From NCBI GenBank assembly GCA_033782935.1, contig JAWQEG010000077.1, forward strand, positions 558,001 through 622,000: a stretch of 64,000 nt of DNA. The letters are read 5' to 3'. Within the stretch, counting starts at the first letter, position 1, and the number at the start of each line of letters is the position of its first letter. Below are positions 54,794 through 64,000 of the stretch, piece by piece. The notes under the pieces were generated by a model, which had not been told where the DNA came from, did not search any database, and was given only the letters and a program-made list of their open reading frames with translations. This DNA is from Petrolisthes cinctipes. Its lineage: Eukaryota; Arthropoda; Malacostraca; Decapoda; Porcellanidae. The translations under genes and the position numbers were made by a program.

Positions 54794-55714
54794 TGTGCAG
54801 AAGACCGTTTAATTTTCTAACTTTTTTAATAATCATATTTGTCAACAAATTCATTAAGCTATTTACCAGGATTTTTTCTTCTAAACATGCATTTCCTTAA
54901 AAATAATCAATGTTAAACTTGAATAGGCGCCGCTATATGGCGTTTTCAATAAACTTGGTCTAATTTTATGCATAGGCTATAGATATTACAGTATCTCTCT
55001 AGTATTAGGCAACCTTACACATCCTCCCTACTGTCTTATCCCTCTCTCGCTTGACCTTCCCTCCTTTCTTACCGTTTATTTTTTCTTTCTCATATTTTTA
55101 ACCTTCTCATTCGTTCTTAAAAAGTTTTAATGACATAGGCCTTTCTCCCTTATCACTTATAGTCCAATTATATGATTCGAAAAACTGCGGCTGAAATTAT
55201 GTTGTTGATTGCATTTTGGTTCTCAATATGTAGAGGTTGATTAATTGATTGATATTAGGCGCCGCAACAGCGAGGTCATATAGCGCCAGGAAAAGGTGAT
55301 AGAGTGGTGTGACAGCAAGCAAGAAGGAAATAGGAAGATAGGAGGGACAGTTGAAGAAATGTAAGCTAGTGGCTAGGGCCGAAGGGGCGCCAAAACCCTT
55401 AAAGTATTGCCCACATCATTACAGGCAATACTCCCCTACGGGGCAAGCACGAGGGATAAAAGGAATATAGGGATAGCTGTCTAATATTCAAAGGATAATA
55501 TTCAGTAGTCTATCCCACTACGATGGTAAACAAAAGATAGTGCCTTTATTTAAAGGATATAATGTAACAGATATTCTAATTATATTGTTTGTTATAATTT
55601 TCAACTAATCACCTTCATTTTTCTTACCCTCTTCCCCCTCACCCTCGCCTCAAATCATCACATTTCTTCTCTTCTATATCCACTTACGTTAATGCAGTAT
55701 GCACTTCTTTAAAC

Positions 55715-56143
55715 CAGGGTTCTTCAAATTACGGGTCCCGAATTCCTCCAAACTGCGTCGCAGGCTCACAAAAATAAATACATGAATAAAACAGAATAAT
55801 AATATTTGTGACAATAAAATAAATATGAAGTTCATACATGAATCCACCTAACATATTTTTATAATCGAATATTCATATATTTAATTATAAATAAAAGAAA
55901 ATCATTGCACAAATATTAGCCTTCTTGAATGAGTGTGTGAGAGACAGAGGGAGGGTAGGTGAGGCAGTGTTTATAATTCTGGTTAGAATGCCTTTTAATC
56001 ATAAATATTATGTTTCAGCGTCTGGCCTTGTATTTTCTTAGGTTGATAATTCTGATAATTTGTAAAATATCTTTCTGTATGGGTCGAAAGAATGATGTCA
56101 TAGTAAAAACTGGGTCACGACTGAAAAAGATTGAAGAACCCTG
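55715..56143. mobile_element. 429-bp hAT-type MITE (right arm)
   Basis: Mirror copy of 53793-54221 with the complementary duplication CTTTAAAC on both sides. Because both the MITE and its duplication are mirrored, the palindrome formed after this MITE inserted. Confidence 0.85.
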
Positions 56144-56816
56144 CTTTAAACTGTTGGTGATTCGATACCGTTCACAGTGTATGCTTCATTCATTCCTCCT
56201 GACACACGTCTCTCTACCTGATCATTCGTTACCCTCTTATATAGAGCTCCGCCCACATTTCTCTCCTCTCCCACTAACATCCCCCCCTCCCTCCACCTGC
56301 AACTGTTACCAGATCAGATGAGGCCCAAACCAAGTCGCTGGTGGAAGAAGTGTGGACCCTTGATCTGTCCGGAGCTGTACATTGGGGTGTAGAATAGGTT
56401 GATCTTGTCCTACAAACTTGTTAGAAATTCTAAAGTACAGTACAGTACTGTAGACAGTAGTGATAGACTAAGGACTAGTCACTGAGAAATAAGTTTAAGA
56501 CTTGGAGTAGTACTGTATGTATTTGCCATACATGCCCATCCCACCTCAATGTATTACATTTCACCTTCCCAACCATCCCACACACAATCCCAATTGCCTT
56601 CTTACTCATGCTGCAGTCCCAATTGCCTTCTTACTCATGCTACACCTCTCATTACTTTCTCCATCCCACCTGGTATTGGGAAGGGAAAGTTAACATTATA
56701 GTAGTGTATATTATAAAGTATACTGTACTGTATTTGCCAAGAAATAGTCACTAAGGATAGCTTTACAGGATGCTTTTTCTCTAGGCCTTTGTGTTAAGTA
56801 ACCTTTCACTTTACAG

Positions 56817-57393
56817 AATTGGCACCTGACTCTTATGAAGCTCCTACCCAAACCTCTGCTGTTGGAGAGACTCTATTAACACCAAGAGTTAGAAACAACT
56901 AAAGAAGGTAGCTCTGCTTCATCAGGTGGACATAATCTGGCAGTTTGTTGGTCCTGTTGTGGTTTCCTACATTCTGGAAATAATAATGTGTATGCCCTAC
57001 AACAGCAGCTGTCTGAGGTGTCTCTAAAATTGGAGAAAGTAACAAAAATTAAATGACAGTTAGAACTAAATTTAGAGGAATTACGAGCAAAGGAAGGAAG
57101 TTTAGAACAAAGATTAATGGAGCTTGTTGGAGAAAATGGTGACATCAAAAAGAAATTGTTAAAACAATCCTTAGACAATGATATTCTGCTTAAGGAAAAT
57201 ACAGAGTACAAAAATTTGGTATCAGAGTACAACCTTGAAAAAGCAAAACAAACTTATGCCAATAAACCTATTATCCCACCATCTATGACTATATGTATCC
57301 TCACGGCCTTGTTATGCTTCTGTTTTGTTCTATGTGCTAGTTCCCTCTTTATTAGTCTGTTTCCTTATACCATCTGTGTAGTAAATGTCTTCT
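56817..57393 (+). pseudogene. candidate last exon of THAP protein: coiled coil and hydrophobic tail
   Basis: Starts after 'tttcactttacag' in phase 1, compatible with exon 2. The first frame reads about 28 residues (ELAPDSYEAPTQTS...) to a stop near 56899. In a neighbouring frame the sequence continues as ALQQQLSEVSLKLEKVTKIK, one in-frame TGA at about 57052, then ELNLEELRAKEGSLEQRLME and further heptads (coiled coil), ending in a strongly hydrophobic segment (ILTALLCFCFVLCASSLF) and a stop at 57393. A coiled coil after the THAP finger is usual for P transposase. The hydrophobic tail is not. Confidence 0.45.
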
Positions 57394-57839
57394 GAGGCCT
57401 GGTACTGTACTAGTTTAAGTATTGTTGGATTATGGTACTAAATCATATTCCAGTTGTATGAACACTTTATGTGCTTGAATTTTTAAAAACTTCAGAGTTA
57501 TCATTGCAAGGGAAGAATAGTTAGATGCAAATGAGCATGAGAGGGTAAGATGCAGCATATAAATAATTTCTGTAGCACTCAGTACATGGTTGAATGTCAT
57601 ACATGATAATCATAGTTCCTGGCTTGTACAACAGCTTTAAAATGTACAGTTTATTATAGTAGCTGTATTTTTGTAGGAAGAACTGTTCCATGCTGACTTT
57701 TTACACTATGGGTGAGAGGTTACAGACTTTTGATTCATTCAGATTTGCTCACTTTTTTTCACTCGCCTCTGTATTTAATACTGTACTTTAGATTTCAAGG
57801 AAATAAATTACTCGTGTCTACTTTTATGTTCTTACCTAT

Positions 57840-58384
57840 TTGTATTTCTGTACATCTTTGTTTCCTCTTCTTTTAATTAATTTCTTACTGTGACTTCTAA
57901 TTGTAGGTATTCCCTGTTGACACAAGTTTTCTATATCCTTACTATTCCATACTACTGCAGCATATTCCAAGGTAGGCCTTATAAAGGATGTAATTATTTT
58001 CTTGATCATTTCTTCATCTATTTAAGTGAAGGCCACTCTCAAGTTTGCTAACAATGTATACATGTTTCTCACTTTTTCATTTATATGATCATCTGGTGTC
58101 AATTTCTTATTTATCGTTACCCCTAAATCTCTTTCTTTCTCTGCTTTATTTAATATTTTATGTCCAAGCTTGTACTGCCAATTTGGTCTTCTCTCACTTC
58201 TACCAAATTTAATAATAATGTGTTTAATATCTTCAGTTTCCAGAACTAAAGTAGTTAAAGGAAGTACATTATTATGCCAAGATAACTCAAACACAAAAAT
58301 GTATTCCACACTGGCAAAGTAAATAGTAATTAAGAGTAAACAGAAAAAATTAACAAACTTCTCGGAATAGCAAAATGACTGCAC
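57840..58384 (-). pseudogene. non-LTR RT C-terminal remnant
   Basis: The minus-strand frame contains NKAEKERDLGVTINKKLTPD and DHINEKVRNMYTLLANLRVAF, then after a stop EEMIKKIITSFIRPTLEYAA. This is the typical post-palm region of CR1/Jockey RTs. There is no catalytic core. It sits inside the P-like element near its right end. Confidence 0.65.
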
Positions 58385-58900
58385 AGACTACTGGATATAC
58401 AAAACTACAGAAGGGCCTGTAAAGAAACGTTCTTTTTCTTGCAAGTAATGAAAGGTCACATTTGAAAGTAAATCATGTACAAAAAGAAGCGAAATTGTGG
58501 GTGAAGTTAGAGTTAATGTTGGGAGAAAGATGGGTGAGAGACATGATATGCATTTAATACAACATAAAGAAATATTAACGAATCTCTAGGAATTTCAGTC
58601 AATAATCCCAATTTTCTATGTTTGTGACTCATCTATATTTAATCATAATAAATTAATATCACGGGGTTTTGCTAGCTAGAATCGGCGTGAGCGAGCCTCT
58701 ATCAGCTTGTAAATACAGTGCTATAGCCTTCAATATCGCATACACTAGTCTACTATTCATGAAAACTATATCCACAACTATCAATTAACTCTTTTAGAGA
58801 ACACTACACACGTATGATGTATAAATCGTGTATTAAAACCGAGAATAAGGAGAGATTATTTAAGTTTGAACGAGATTCCTGCATGCGAGGGTCTCCAGCA

Positions 58901-58956
58901 GGGTCTCCAGTGAGCGTCATCACTTTGACGTCACGGAGCGCGTGACGTCACGGCTG
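58901..58956 (-). promoter_or_regulatory. subterminal repeat cluster with CRE palindromes (right)
   Basis: Includes gggtctccagtga, two TGACGTCA palindromes and the inverted partner of 50796-50810. Another half site (gatgacgt) follows at 58961. Confidence 0.55.
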
Positions 58957-58969
58957 AATTGATGACGTT

Positions 58970-59002
58970 TCACTGAACTATCCTTACTGTCTCTCATCCT
59001 TG
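58970..59002 (-). repeat. right terminal inverted repeat of P-like element
   Basis: Complement of 50730-50762, ending CTCATCCTTG. Its inner side is followed (inward) by a cluster of TGACGTCA-type palindromes. Confidence 0.8.
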
Positions 59003-59179
59003 ATCCAGTCCACCTACCACCAATACAACTTGCCAGAATACAACACTACCACCTACTCTTCAACTCCACAAGAACCAGTACCTTCCACATAATTTGCTTC
59101 CAATTAAGGTAAATTGGTGTATGAAACAAGGGGTCTGATTTGGTCTTCCTAATTCTATAACAAATTGATGTTCTGGTTA

Positions 59180-59400
59180 AGGCCGAAGGATGCAAACGGT
59201 TAGGTCCCGAAGGATGCCATGATTAGGTCCCGAAGAATGGAAAGGTTAGGTGCCGAAGTATGGCAAGGTTAGGTGCCGAAGTATGGCAAGGTTAGGTGCC
59301 GAAGTATGGCAAGGTTAGGTGCAAAAGTATGGCAAGGTTAGGTGCCTAAGTATGGCAAGGTTAGGTCCCGAAGGATGCCCCCTTCTAGGTTAGGTTAGGT
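59180..59400 (+). repeat. 22-bp tandem array with GGTTAGG core
   Basis: About nine units of 'ggttaggtgccgaagtatgg' with variants (cccgaaggatgc). It resembles the TTAGGTCCCGGTAGTCTG family but with a different second half. Single-base drift between units. Confidence 0.8.
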
Positions 59401-59464
59401 CAGGTCTTTTTAATTCTGTAATATCTCGATGCTATGGTTAAGACCGAAGGATGCCCGATGCAGG

Positions 59465-59650
59465 TTGGGTCAGAAAAAAGTTGGCTCGGGTTTTTAATTT
59501 TTCAATATTTATGCTCATTGAAAACTGGAAAGCCCGAGCCAAGTTTGGCAAAACTTGGCTCGGGTTTTTAAGTTTTCCAGATTTATGCTTGTTGAAAATT
59601 GGAAAACCCGAGCCAACTTTTGCCGAAACTTGGCTCGGGTTTTCCACTTT
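59465..59650. repeat. nested palindromes around TTGGCTCGGG
   Basis: Alternating copies of 'acttggctcgggtttt' and its complement 'aaaacccgagccaa', separated by about 45 bp around 'tttatgctcattgaaaa', giving two consecutive hairpins. Without a coding role. Confidence 0.75.
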
Positions 59651-59921
59651 TTGACATTTATGGCATGTCGTGAGTGCAATCTAGAAAGGCAAATATACTA
59701 TATTATGAGTTTTCCCCCTACCCTAAACCTCCAATTTCCCAGGCTCTCCCCCAAGATTGTTGGATGGGAAAGAGGGGGCTATCTCCAAAACGAAGCATTA
59801 CCTAAAGAAACGAAGGTCAACATCATTCAAATCACACTAAAACCTTCTAGGAATTATATATTTTTCCTATGAAATCCTGTTGTGGCAACTTGTAAAAATT
59901 TACCAAAGTTGTACATAATAT

Positions 59922-60490
59922 TGTTACGGTTCTGTGAACCTATCTCGTGAAACACCAAGATCGACACACACACACACAACTGGACTTTCCCTCGTTCCCT
60001 CGTTTAATCTATTCCTCCAATCAACATTTGCCAAAGCGATTCCCCTCTTCACCCCTCCAAGATTTCGGACGGTATAAAAAGGGATTCAGCCGGTATAAAA
60101 GTCAGCACATCCTACAGCGAGCTTGACTCTCACACACACACTCTTGCCAAGACTCCCTGCCAGCCCTTGAGTATTTCCACTATTTTCCTCTTTGTTCCCC
60201 TTATATTCTGTGTTCATTACCGTTCCTCCACATATAGGTTACTAAGGTGTATTTAGGGTATAATATTATGTTTAGGATATAATTTACTGTATAGGTTAAA
60301 TGTGAATCTTGTGGTAACATTATTATGTTGTCCAATGTCTGTAACTTCTGTATATAGTTTGCTTTTATATATAATTAAACTGTTATTCAGCCCTTCATTT
60401 ACAAGTATAAATCCGAACTTACTCTTAAGTTTTATCTTGTGGAAGTCATCTGGGCTCTAAGACTTAATCATATCTAGACCTAAGCGTGAT
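59922..60490 (+). repeat. 5' LTR of third Gypsy element (3' limit approximate)
   Basis: Begins TGTTACGG. Two TATAAAA motifs lie at about 60076 and 60096 (ggtataaaaaggg and ggtataaaagtc). It ends before TGGCGACCTCGCC at about 60494, the probable primer binding site. Only one LTR falls within the window. Confidence 0.65.
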
Positions 60491-60493
60491 AAG

Positions 60494-60508
60494 TGGCGAC
60501 CTCGCCAG
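60494..60508 (+). other. probable primer binding site of third Gypsy
   Basis: TGGCGACCTCGCCAG downstream of the LTR. TGGCGAC-type sites are common in Ty3 elements. Confidence 0.55.
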
Positions 60509-61136
60509 GATATTCCAGGGTAATTTTGTTATATAATATCTAGTGTAAGTTAAATTCCTACCACAACTTTAGCTATTTACATGTATTTATTTTTGTTCAT
60601 AGGAATTATTTCTTGTGCTGGTTGTTTCCTCTTTTCTATATTTTATTGGAGTGTCATATGGTCCTATAGGCATAGGCAGTCATACTATAGGTCTATCATA
60701 ATTATAGTTTTGTATCTATCCGGATCCCTGAATCATGCCGTACGATTAAAATTATTAATTTCCTCTTATGTGCTCATCTCATTCAAGCATTTATCTCGGG
60801 ATTATCTTTTATTAGTGAGACCTTTTCAAGTATCTATTTCTTTTTCAAGAATCAGGAACTTTACTCTCCTCAAGTCTCTTTTATCAATCTTATTCTTCTT
60901 CAAGTGATCAAGCTCAGAAAAGTTTAGAGTAAGTTCATAAATTCTCCTGTCTTGCTATAATCCTGAATAACTCGCTCATAAAAGTGTTCCTCAGTAACCC
61001 TGATTCACTTATCACTGCCTCTAATTTATTCCTTTTGATGTTCAATGATAATTTATTTTGCCTTAATAGTTAACCTCTAACTTGTGTGATTTTGTGTTAG
61101 TTTCACTCGTGGTGTTATACATTACTTTATTTATCA
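60509..61136 (+). other. Gypsy leader, no gene
   Basis: Non-coding sequence between the primer binding site and the gag start codon. No recognised motif. Confidence 0.5.
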
Positions 61137-62340
61137 TGGCTACCCTTCCTTTTGATGTAGAGAAATTTCAACGTAATCCACGATATGAAGACCTTTCCGA
61201 CCTATTAAAATCTGATTGAAAAAACCTTGCCAAGGCATATGATATTCCTTTTTCTGCTTAAATGACTAAGGAAGTACTGAAGAATGTAGTAGTGGAACAG
61301 TTGGTAGAGGGAGACATACTCCCCGGTGTTGCAATTGAGGTGTTGACTCCTATGAGTCATGGCGTTCATAATCCTGACTCTCCCAAGACGCGATCTAGAG
61401 TAGCTCAACCTTTACCTGAAGGTACTAGACATAGTGTGTTAACCGAAGCAGATCCATTAGCTCTTGGAAGATTAAAATTTGAATTCGAAATAAAAATGAA
61501 AGAAATGGAACTTGCACACGACAAGGAAATTAGACTTAAAGAAATTGAAATTGAGGAGTTAAAAGTAAGAGAAGATATAGAACTTAGAATGAAGGACAGA
61601 CTAACTAAATTCAATGCTACAGAAGCTACTTCCCTATTACCTCCTTTTGAAGAAAGAGATGTAGATGGATATTTTCGTACTTTTGAAAGCCTAGCCAGGA
61701 AAAAGGAGTGGCCAAATGATCAGTGGTTAATAATCTTGTTTCCTAAACTAACTGGATGAGCTCAGATGGTGTTCAACAGTTTGGAGCAGTTTGGAGCAGT
61801 TATGAAGCTGTGAAAAACAATATTTTAAGAGCTTATGAGATAACCCCAGAAGCATATAGGCAGAAATTTAGGTCCCTAACTAAACCTTCCAGTCAAACAT
61901 TTGTTGAGTTTGCATCAGAGAAACTTAGGTTGTTTAAAAAGTGGTTATACTCTACTGAAACTACTACCTTTGATTAATATAGTTGTGTTAGAAGAGGTAA
62001 AAAATAAAATGTCCATCAGTATATTAAAACATGTGGAGGAGCGAGGGGAAATAAAGTTGGAATGCCCAGCTGAGGTAGCTGACGCATATTCATTGGTGGT
62101 GCGGAGTTTGGAAGAGTGGAGACTCAGGCTCGCTCTACTAGGCCCTCCTCCGATACTCCCCTTGTGACTGGGAATGAGAAGTCTCGAGGTAATACCAGTG
62201 TATCCTATGGTCCTCCACTAATTACGTGTAACTATTGTAAAAAGCCAGGGCACACCATTCAACAATGTAGACACCCTAGTTGTAAACACTCTAACACTTC
62301 TCAAGATAATACCACTAGACACAAACCTCACGTTTCTACC
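61137..62340 (+). pseudogene. Gypsy gag with coiled coil and zinc knuckle, broken
   Basis: Starts MATLPFDVEKFQRNPRYEDL at 61137 with in-frame stops at about 61218 and 61260. A charged coiled coil follows (KLRLKEIEIEEL type, MELAHDKEIRLKEIEIEEL), then the conserved gag core FEERDVDGYFRTFESLARKK, and, after a stop and frame changes, RAYEITPEAYRQKFRSL and FVEFASEKLRLFKKW. The C-terminal zinc knuckle is CNYCKKPGHTIQQC. The core resembles the SCAN-like gag of metazoan Ty3 elements. Several stops make this copy non-functional. Confidence 0.7.
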
Positions 62341-62399
62341 ATTACACCAAACAAACCTGTTGCAACTTCAAACTCTACTCCCTTACTTCCCAACATTTT

Positions 62400-62965
62400 T
62401 CAGCCATTCATGTATCAGGGAAAAATCTCATTGACTAAATCAAGTGACACTTACCCTATTACCATACTAAGGGATACCGCAGCAGCTCAGACCATTCTTT
62501 TTAAAGACTCTTTACCTGAATACAGTACTGCTCTAACTGGAGAAAAGGTGATTGTGTGTGACCTTACAACTGAATCTTCTTATCCTTTAGCAACCATATA
62601 TATTGAATGTCCCGTATTATCTGGCACCTTCCAAGTTGCTCTGAGAGACTCCCCTTTGCCTGTTCAAGGAGTGCATATGTTGCTCGGGAATGATTTAGCA
62701 GGAGAACTAGTCGTCCCTAACCTTAAAATCCTTGACTCTCCCCTGCCTGATAGCTCCCTAGAAGAATCTTCTTCCTTGTACCCTTGTTGTGCAGTAACTC
62801 GATCTCAAAGTAAAACGAAACAAATTTCCTCCACTCCATCCCACAATCTAAAAGTTTCTTTAGAATGCCTTAATAAACAATCCTTCACACGTGAAGAGTT
62901 AATCAAAGCTCAACAGATTGATCCCACTTTGAATAACATCAGACCAGCTGCTCTTGATGATAAGA
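62400..62965 (+). pseudogene. Gypsy protease and linker
   Basis: TYPITILRDTAAAQTIL aligns with the retropepsin active site, but the box reads D-T-A instead of D-T-G. A later LLGNDLAGELVVPNLKIL fits the second conserved strand. A charged linker (FTREELIKAQQIDPTLNNI) leads to the SINE at 62969 and resumes beyond it. Confidence 0.7.
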
Positions 62966-62968
62966 ATG

Positions 62969-63397
62969 GGGGAAGGCGTGGCTGAGTGGATAGAGTGACG
63001 GACTGCGAATGGCAAGGGCCCTGGTTCGAGTCCACGAGAAAACGTCTGGGATTTTTTCGAGGTGATCTGATGGGTCCAGCTGTTCGTCAACTATACCCTA
63101 GCTACTCCGACACGTCAAGAAAATACCCCCTACATCGTCGTCAACTCACAACATAGAAGATGCCAGACCATATTCCAAGATGCTGTGAGTGACGGTGTAG
63201 CTGCTCTCCCCTGATAGTGACGTGTATAAATAAGGTGTCGTCATCTAGTGGGACAGAAGAGAAGCTAAGGTACCAACATCACCACGAAGCTCCACTGTCT
63301 CATCTAGTGCGACACCCAATAATCTCGGGGCCTCGCAAGAGTCACGGGCTACTGACAGCCTACAGTCCTGAGGTTGAGGTATAGGAAAAAAAAAAAA
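62969..63397 (+). mobile_element. tRNA-derived SINE, full length
   Basis: The head resembles a tRNA: A box-like GTGGCTGAGTGGATAG and B box GGTTCGAGTCC at the right spacing for RNA polymerase III. A body of unknown origin and a terminal A run (63383-63397) follow. A 5'-truncated copy lies at 17037-17175. It interrupts the Gypsy pol linker. No clear target duplication was found. Confidence 0.8.
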
Positions 63398-63489
63398 AGT
63401 TGCCTTGCTTTTACTATCGGGAGGATATCTTAATGAGAGCATAAAGACCCCCGGAGTTGAAACCCCTTGATACCTGGTCAGAATACCAC

Positions 63490-64000
63490 CAAATTGTAGT
63501 GCCACAGTCAGTTCGGACTTCATTGGTACAATTGGCTCATGATGGACTTGCTGGTCACTTAGGAATACTAAAAACTTACAGAAAATTGCTAACCATTTCT
63601 ATTGGCCAGGAATGAAAACAGATGTGAAGTCATACATAAAACACTGTCATACATGTCAAACAGTTGGAAAAGCTAATGAAACCATTCCACCAGCCCCATT
63701 AAATCCTATCCCTGTAACCTCTGAGCCGTTTGAAAAGATAGTGTTGGATTGTGTGGGTCCTCTACCCAAAACTAAAAAAAGTAACCAGTATTTTGTAACA
63801 GTAATGGATGTTACTACTCGGTATCCAGAGGCTTTTCCTCTCAAGAATATTACATCTAAATCTATTCTTAAACCTATCCTTCATTTCTTTACCTCAGTTG
63901 GCATCCCCAAAATAATACAAACAGATCAAGGTAGTAATATTACCAGCACTATATGTCAAGAGGTGACGAAGGAACTAGGAGTGACCCATGTAACCTCGAC
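63490..64000 (+). pseudogene. Gypsy integrase, partial (runs off the edge)
   Basis: Zinc-binding domain with LAHDGLAGHLG (H-x3-H region) and HCHTCQ (C-x2-C). Catalytic core with FEKIVLDCVGPLP (Asp) and IIQTDQGSNIT (Asp). At least one frame change lies near 63595, and the window ends before the Glu. Integrase would insert the cDNA. Confidence 0.75.

Larger units (their letters stand above)
53556..56380. repeat. 2.8-kb near-perfect palindrome, arms about 1.14 kb
   Basis: Left arm 53556-54697, right arm 55245-56380, loop 54698-55244 (with a 41-bp T run at 54752-54792). Termini CAGCTCCGGACAGATCA are flanked by TA, fitting a Tc1/mariner-type insertion. Each arm carries the same 429-bp hAT-type MITE and a 3' UTR fragment of a Nimb-like element ending in ATCA repeats. 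Arms differ by scattered substitutions and small indels. There is no transposase ORF. Confidence 0.8.
50730..59002 (+). mobile_element. P-element-superfamily-like transposon, 8.3 kb, with nested elements
   Basis: 33-bp terminal inverted repeats with one mismatch begin CAAGGATGAGAGACAG at 50730-50762 and end with the complement at 58970-59002. A 15-bp subterminal inverted repeat CAGCCGTGACGTCAC lies at 50796-50810 and complementary at 58942-58956. P elements have about 31-bp TIRs that start CA plus 11-bp subterminal repeats, and encode an N-terminal THAP finger; all three features are matched here. I see no matching 8-bp target duplication (ttttagtg / atccagtc) and no catalytic transposase core, so this is either a deletion derivative or an unusual family. 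Confidence 0.6.
59003..59921. other. non-coding; repeat arrays
   Basis: Contains the GGTTAGG-type tandem array (59180-59400) and a palindromic array (59465-59650), described separately. The remainder (59651-59921) shows nothing recognisable. Confidence 0.5.
59922..64000 (+). mobile_element. third Gypsy element, Gmr1-like order, runs off the window
   Basis: LTR, primer binding site, gag (61137-62330), protease (62400-62720), then integrase (63490-64000) with no RT between protease and integrase. That order is the hallmark of Gmr1-like Ty3 elements. The RT would be expected right of the window edge. A SINE is inserted in the linker. Confidence 0.65.

Noticed and set aside
54528..54820. ORFs ending in a run of Phe
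   Set aside because: Produced by the T run at 54752-54792 in the palindrome loop.
57840..58384. Membrane protein on the minus strand
   Set aside because: The hydrophobic start is out of context; the C-terminal half is clearly an RT remnant, so the ORF is a chance extension.
50722..59010. 8-bp target duplication of the P-like element
   Set aside because: Flanks ttttagtg and atccagtc agree at only about half of the positions, so I do not claim a duplication.
59438..59654. Repetitive small ORFs on both strands (KLKNPSQV and similar)
   Set aside because: They come from the TTGGCTCGGG palindromic array.
62969..63050. Genuine tRNA gene
   Set aside because: The A and B boxes fit, but the sequence does not close into a full cloverleaf and is followed by a SINE body and A tail.

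Overview
This is a repeat-dense eukaryotic window that looks arthropod and probably crustacean. The evidence is the mixture of transposon families, long dinucleotide microsatellites, interspersed TTAGG-like motifs and spliced transposon genes. That taxonomic guess is inference. I see no bacterial operons, rRNA genes, CRISPR arrays or convincing intact host gene. Nearly all recognisable coding sequence belongs to transposable elements, many of them nested.

Layout. 1-5255: a plus-strand I-superfamily (Nimb-like) non-LTR element with endonuclease, RT and RNase H, split by a minus-strand CR1-like insertion (1047-2762). 5256-6670: a TTAGG-rich short repeat, a minisatellite and unassigned sequence. 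6671-9900: a minus-strand non-LTR element with a 1019-aa ORF. 10028-13300: a decayed minus-strand RTE element. 14270-15850: a splice-donor-bearing minisatellite and a 1.3-kb inverted repeat. 17313-19125: a second copy of the CR1-like element. 19645-23590: two virtually identical head-to-tail 1971-bp Helitrons.

23600-34540: a plus-strand Gypsy element (LTR, PBS, gag, protease, start of RT) broken by a hAT deletion derivative, a complete-looking 4.5-kb PIF/Harbinger transposon with two interlocked genes, and a 2.1-kb TA-flanked inverted-repeat element. 34541-40733: a minus-strand Gypsy element with 5' LTR, an SGNH-hydrolase-like ORF, gag, and pol separated from gag by one in-frame UGA. It abuts the first Gypsy directly. 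42039-44966: a minus-strand CR1-like element whose protein starts with a 2A-like peptide. 46515-48547: a 5'-truncated minus-strand Rex/CR1-like element. 48686-49893: a Mutator-like remnant.

50730-59002: an 8.3-kb unit bounded by 33-bp terminal and 15-bp subterminal inverted repeats. It encodes a THAP zinc finger and coiled-coil sequence, and I read it as a P-element-superfamily transposon carrying further nested foldback elements. 59180-59650: tandem and palindromic repeats. 59922-64000: a third Gypsy element (plus strand) whose integrase follows its protease directly, as in Gmr1-like elements, interrupted by a tRNA-derived SINE.

The most interesting candidates are the P-like unit, the tandem Helitron dimer, the interlocked Harbinger genes, the 2A-bearing retrotransposon and the SGNH-bearing Gypsy. 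All family assignments come from motifs read by eye; no alignment or database search was run.
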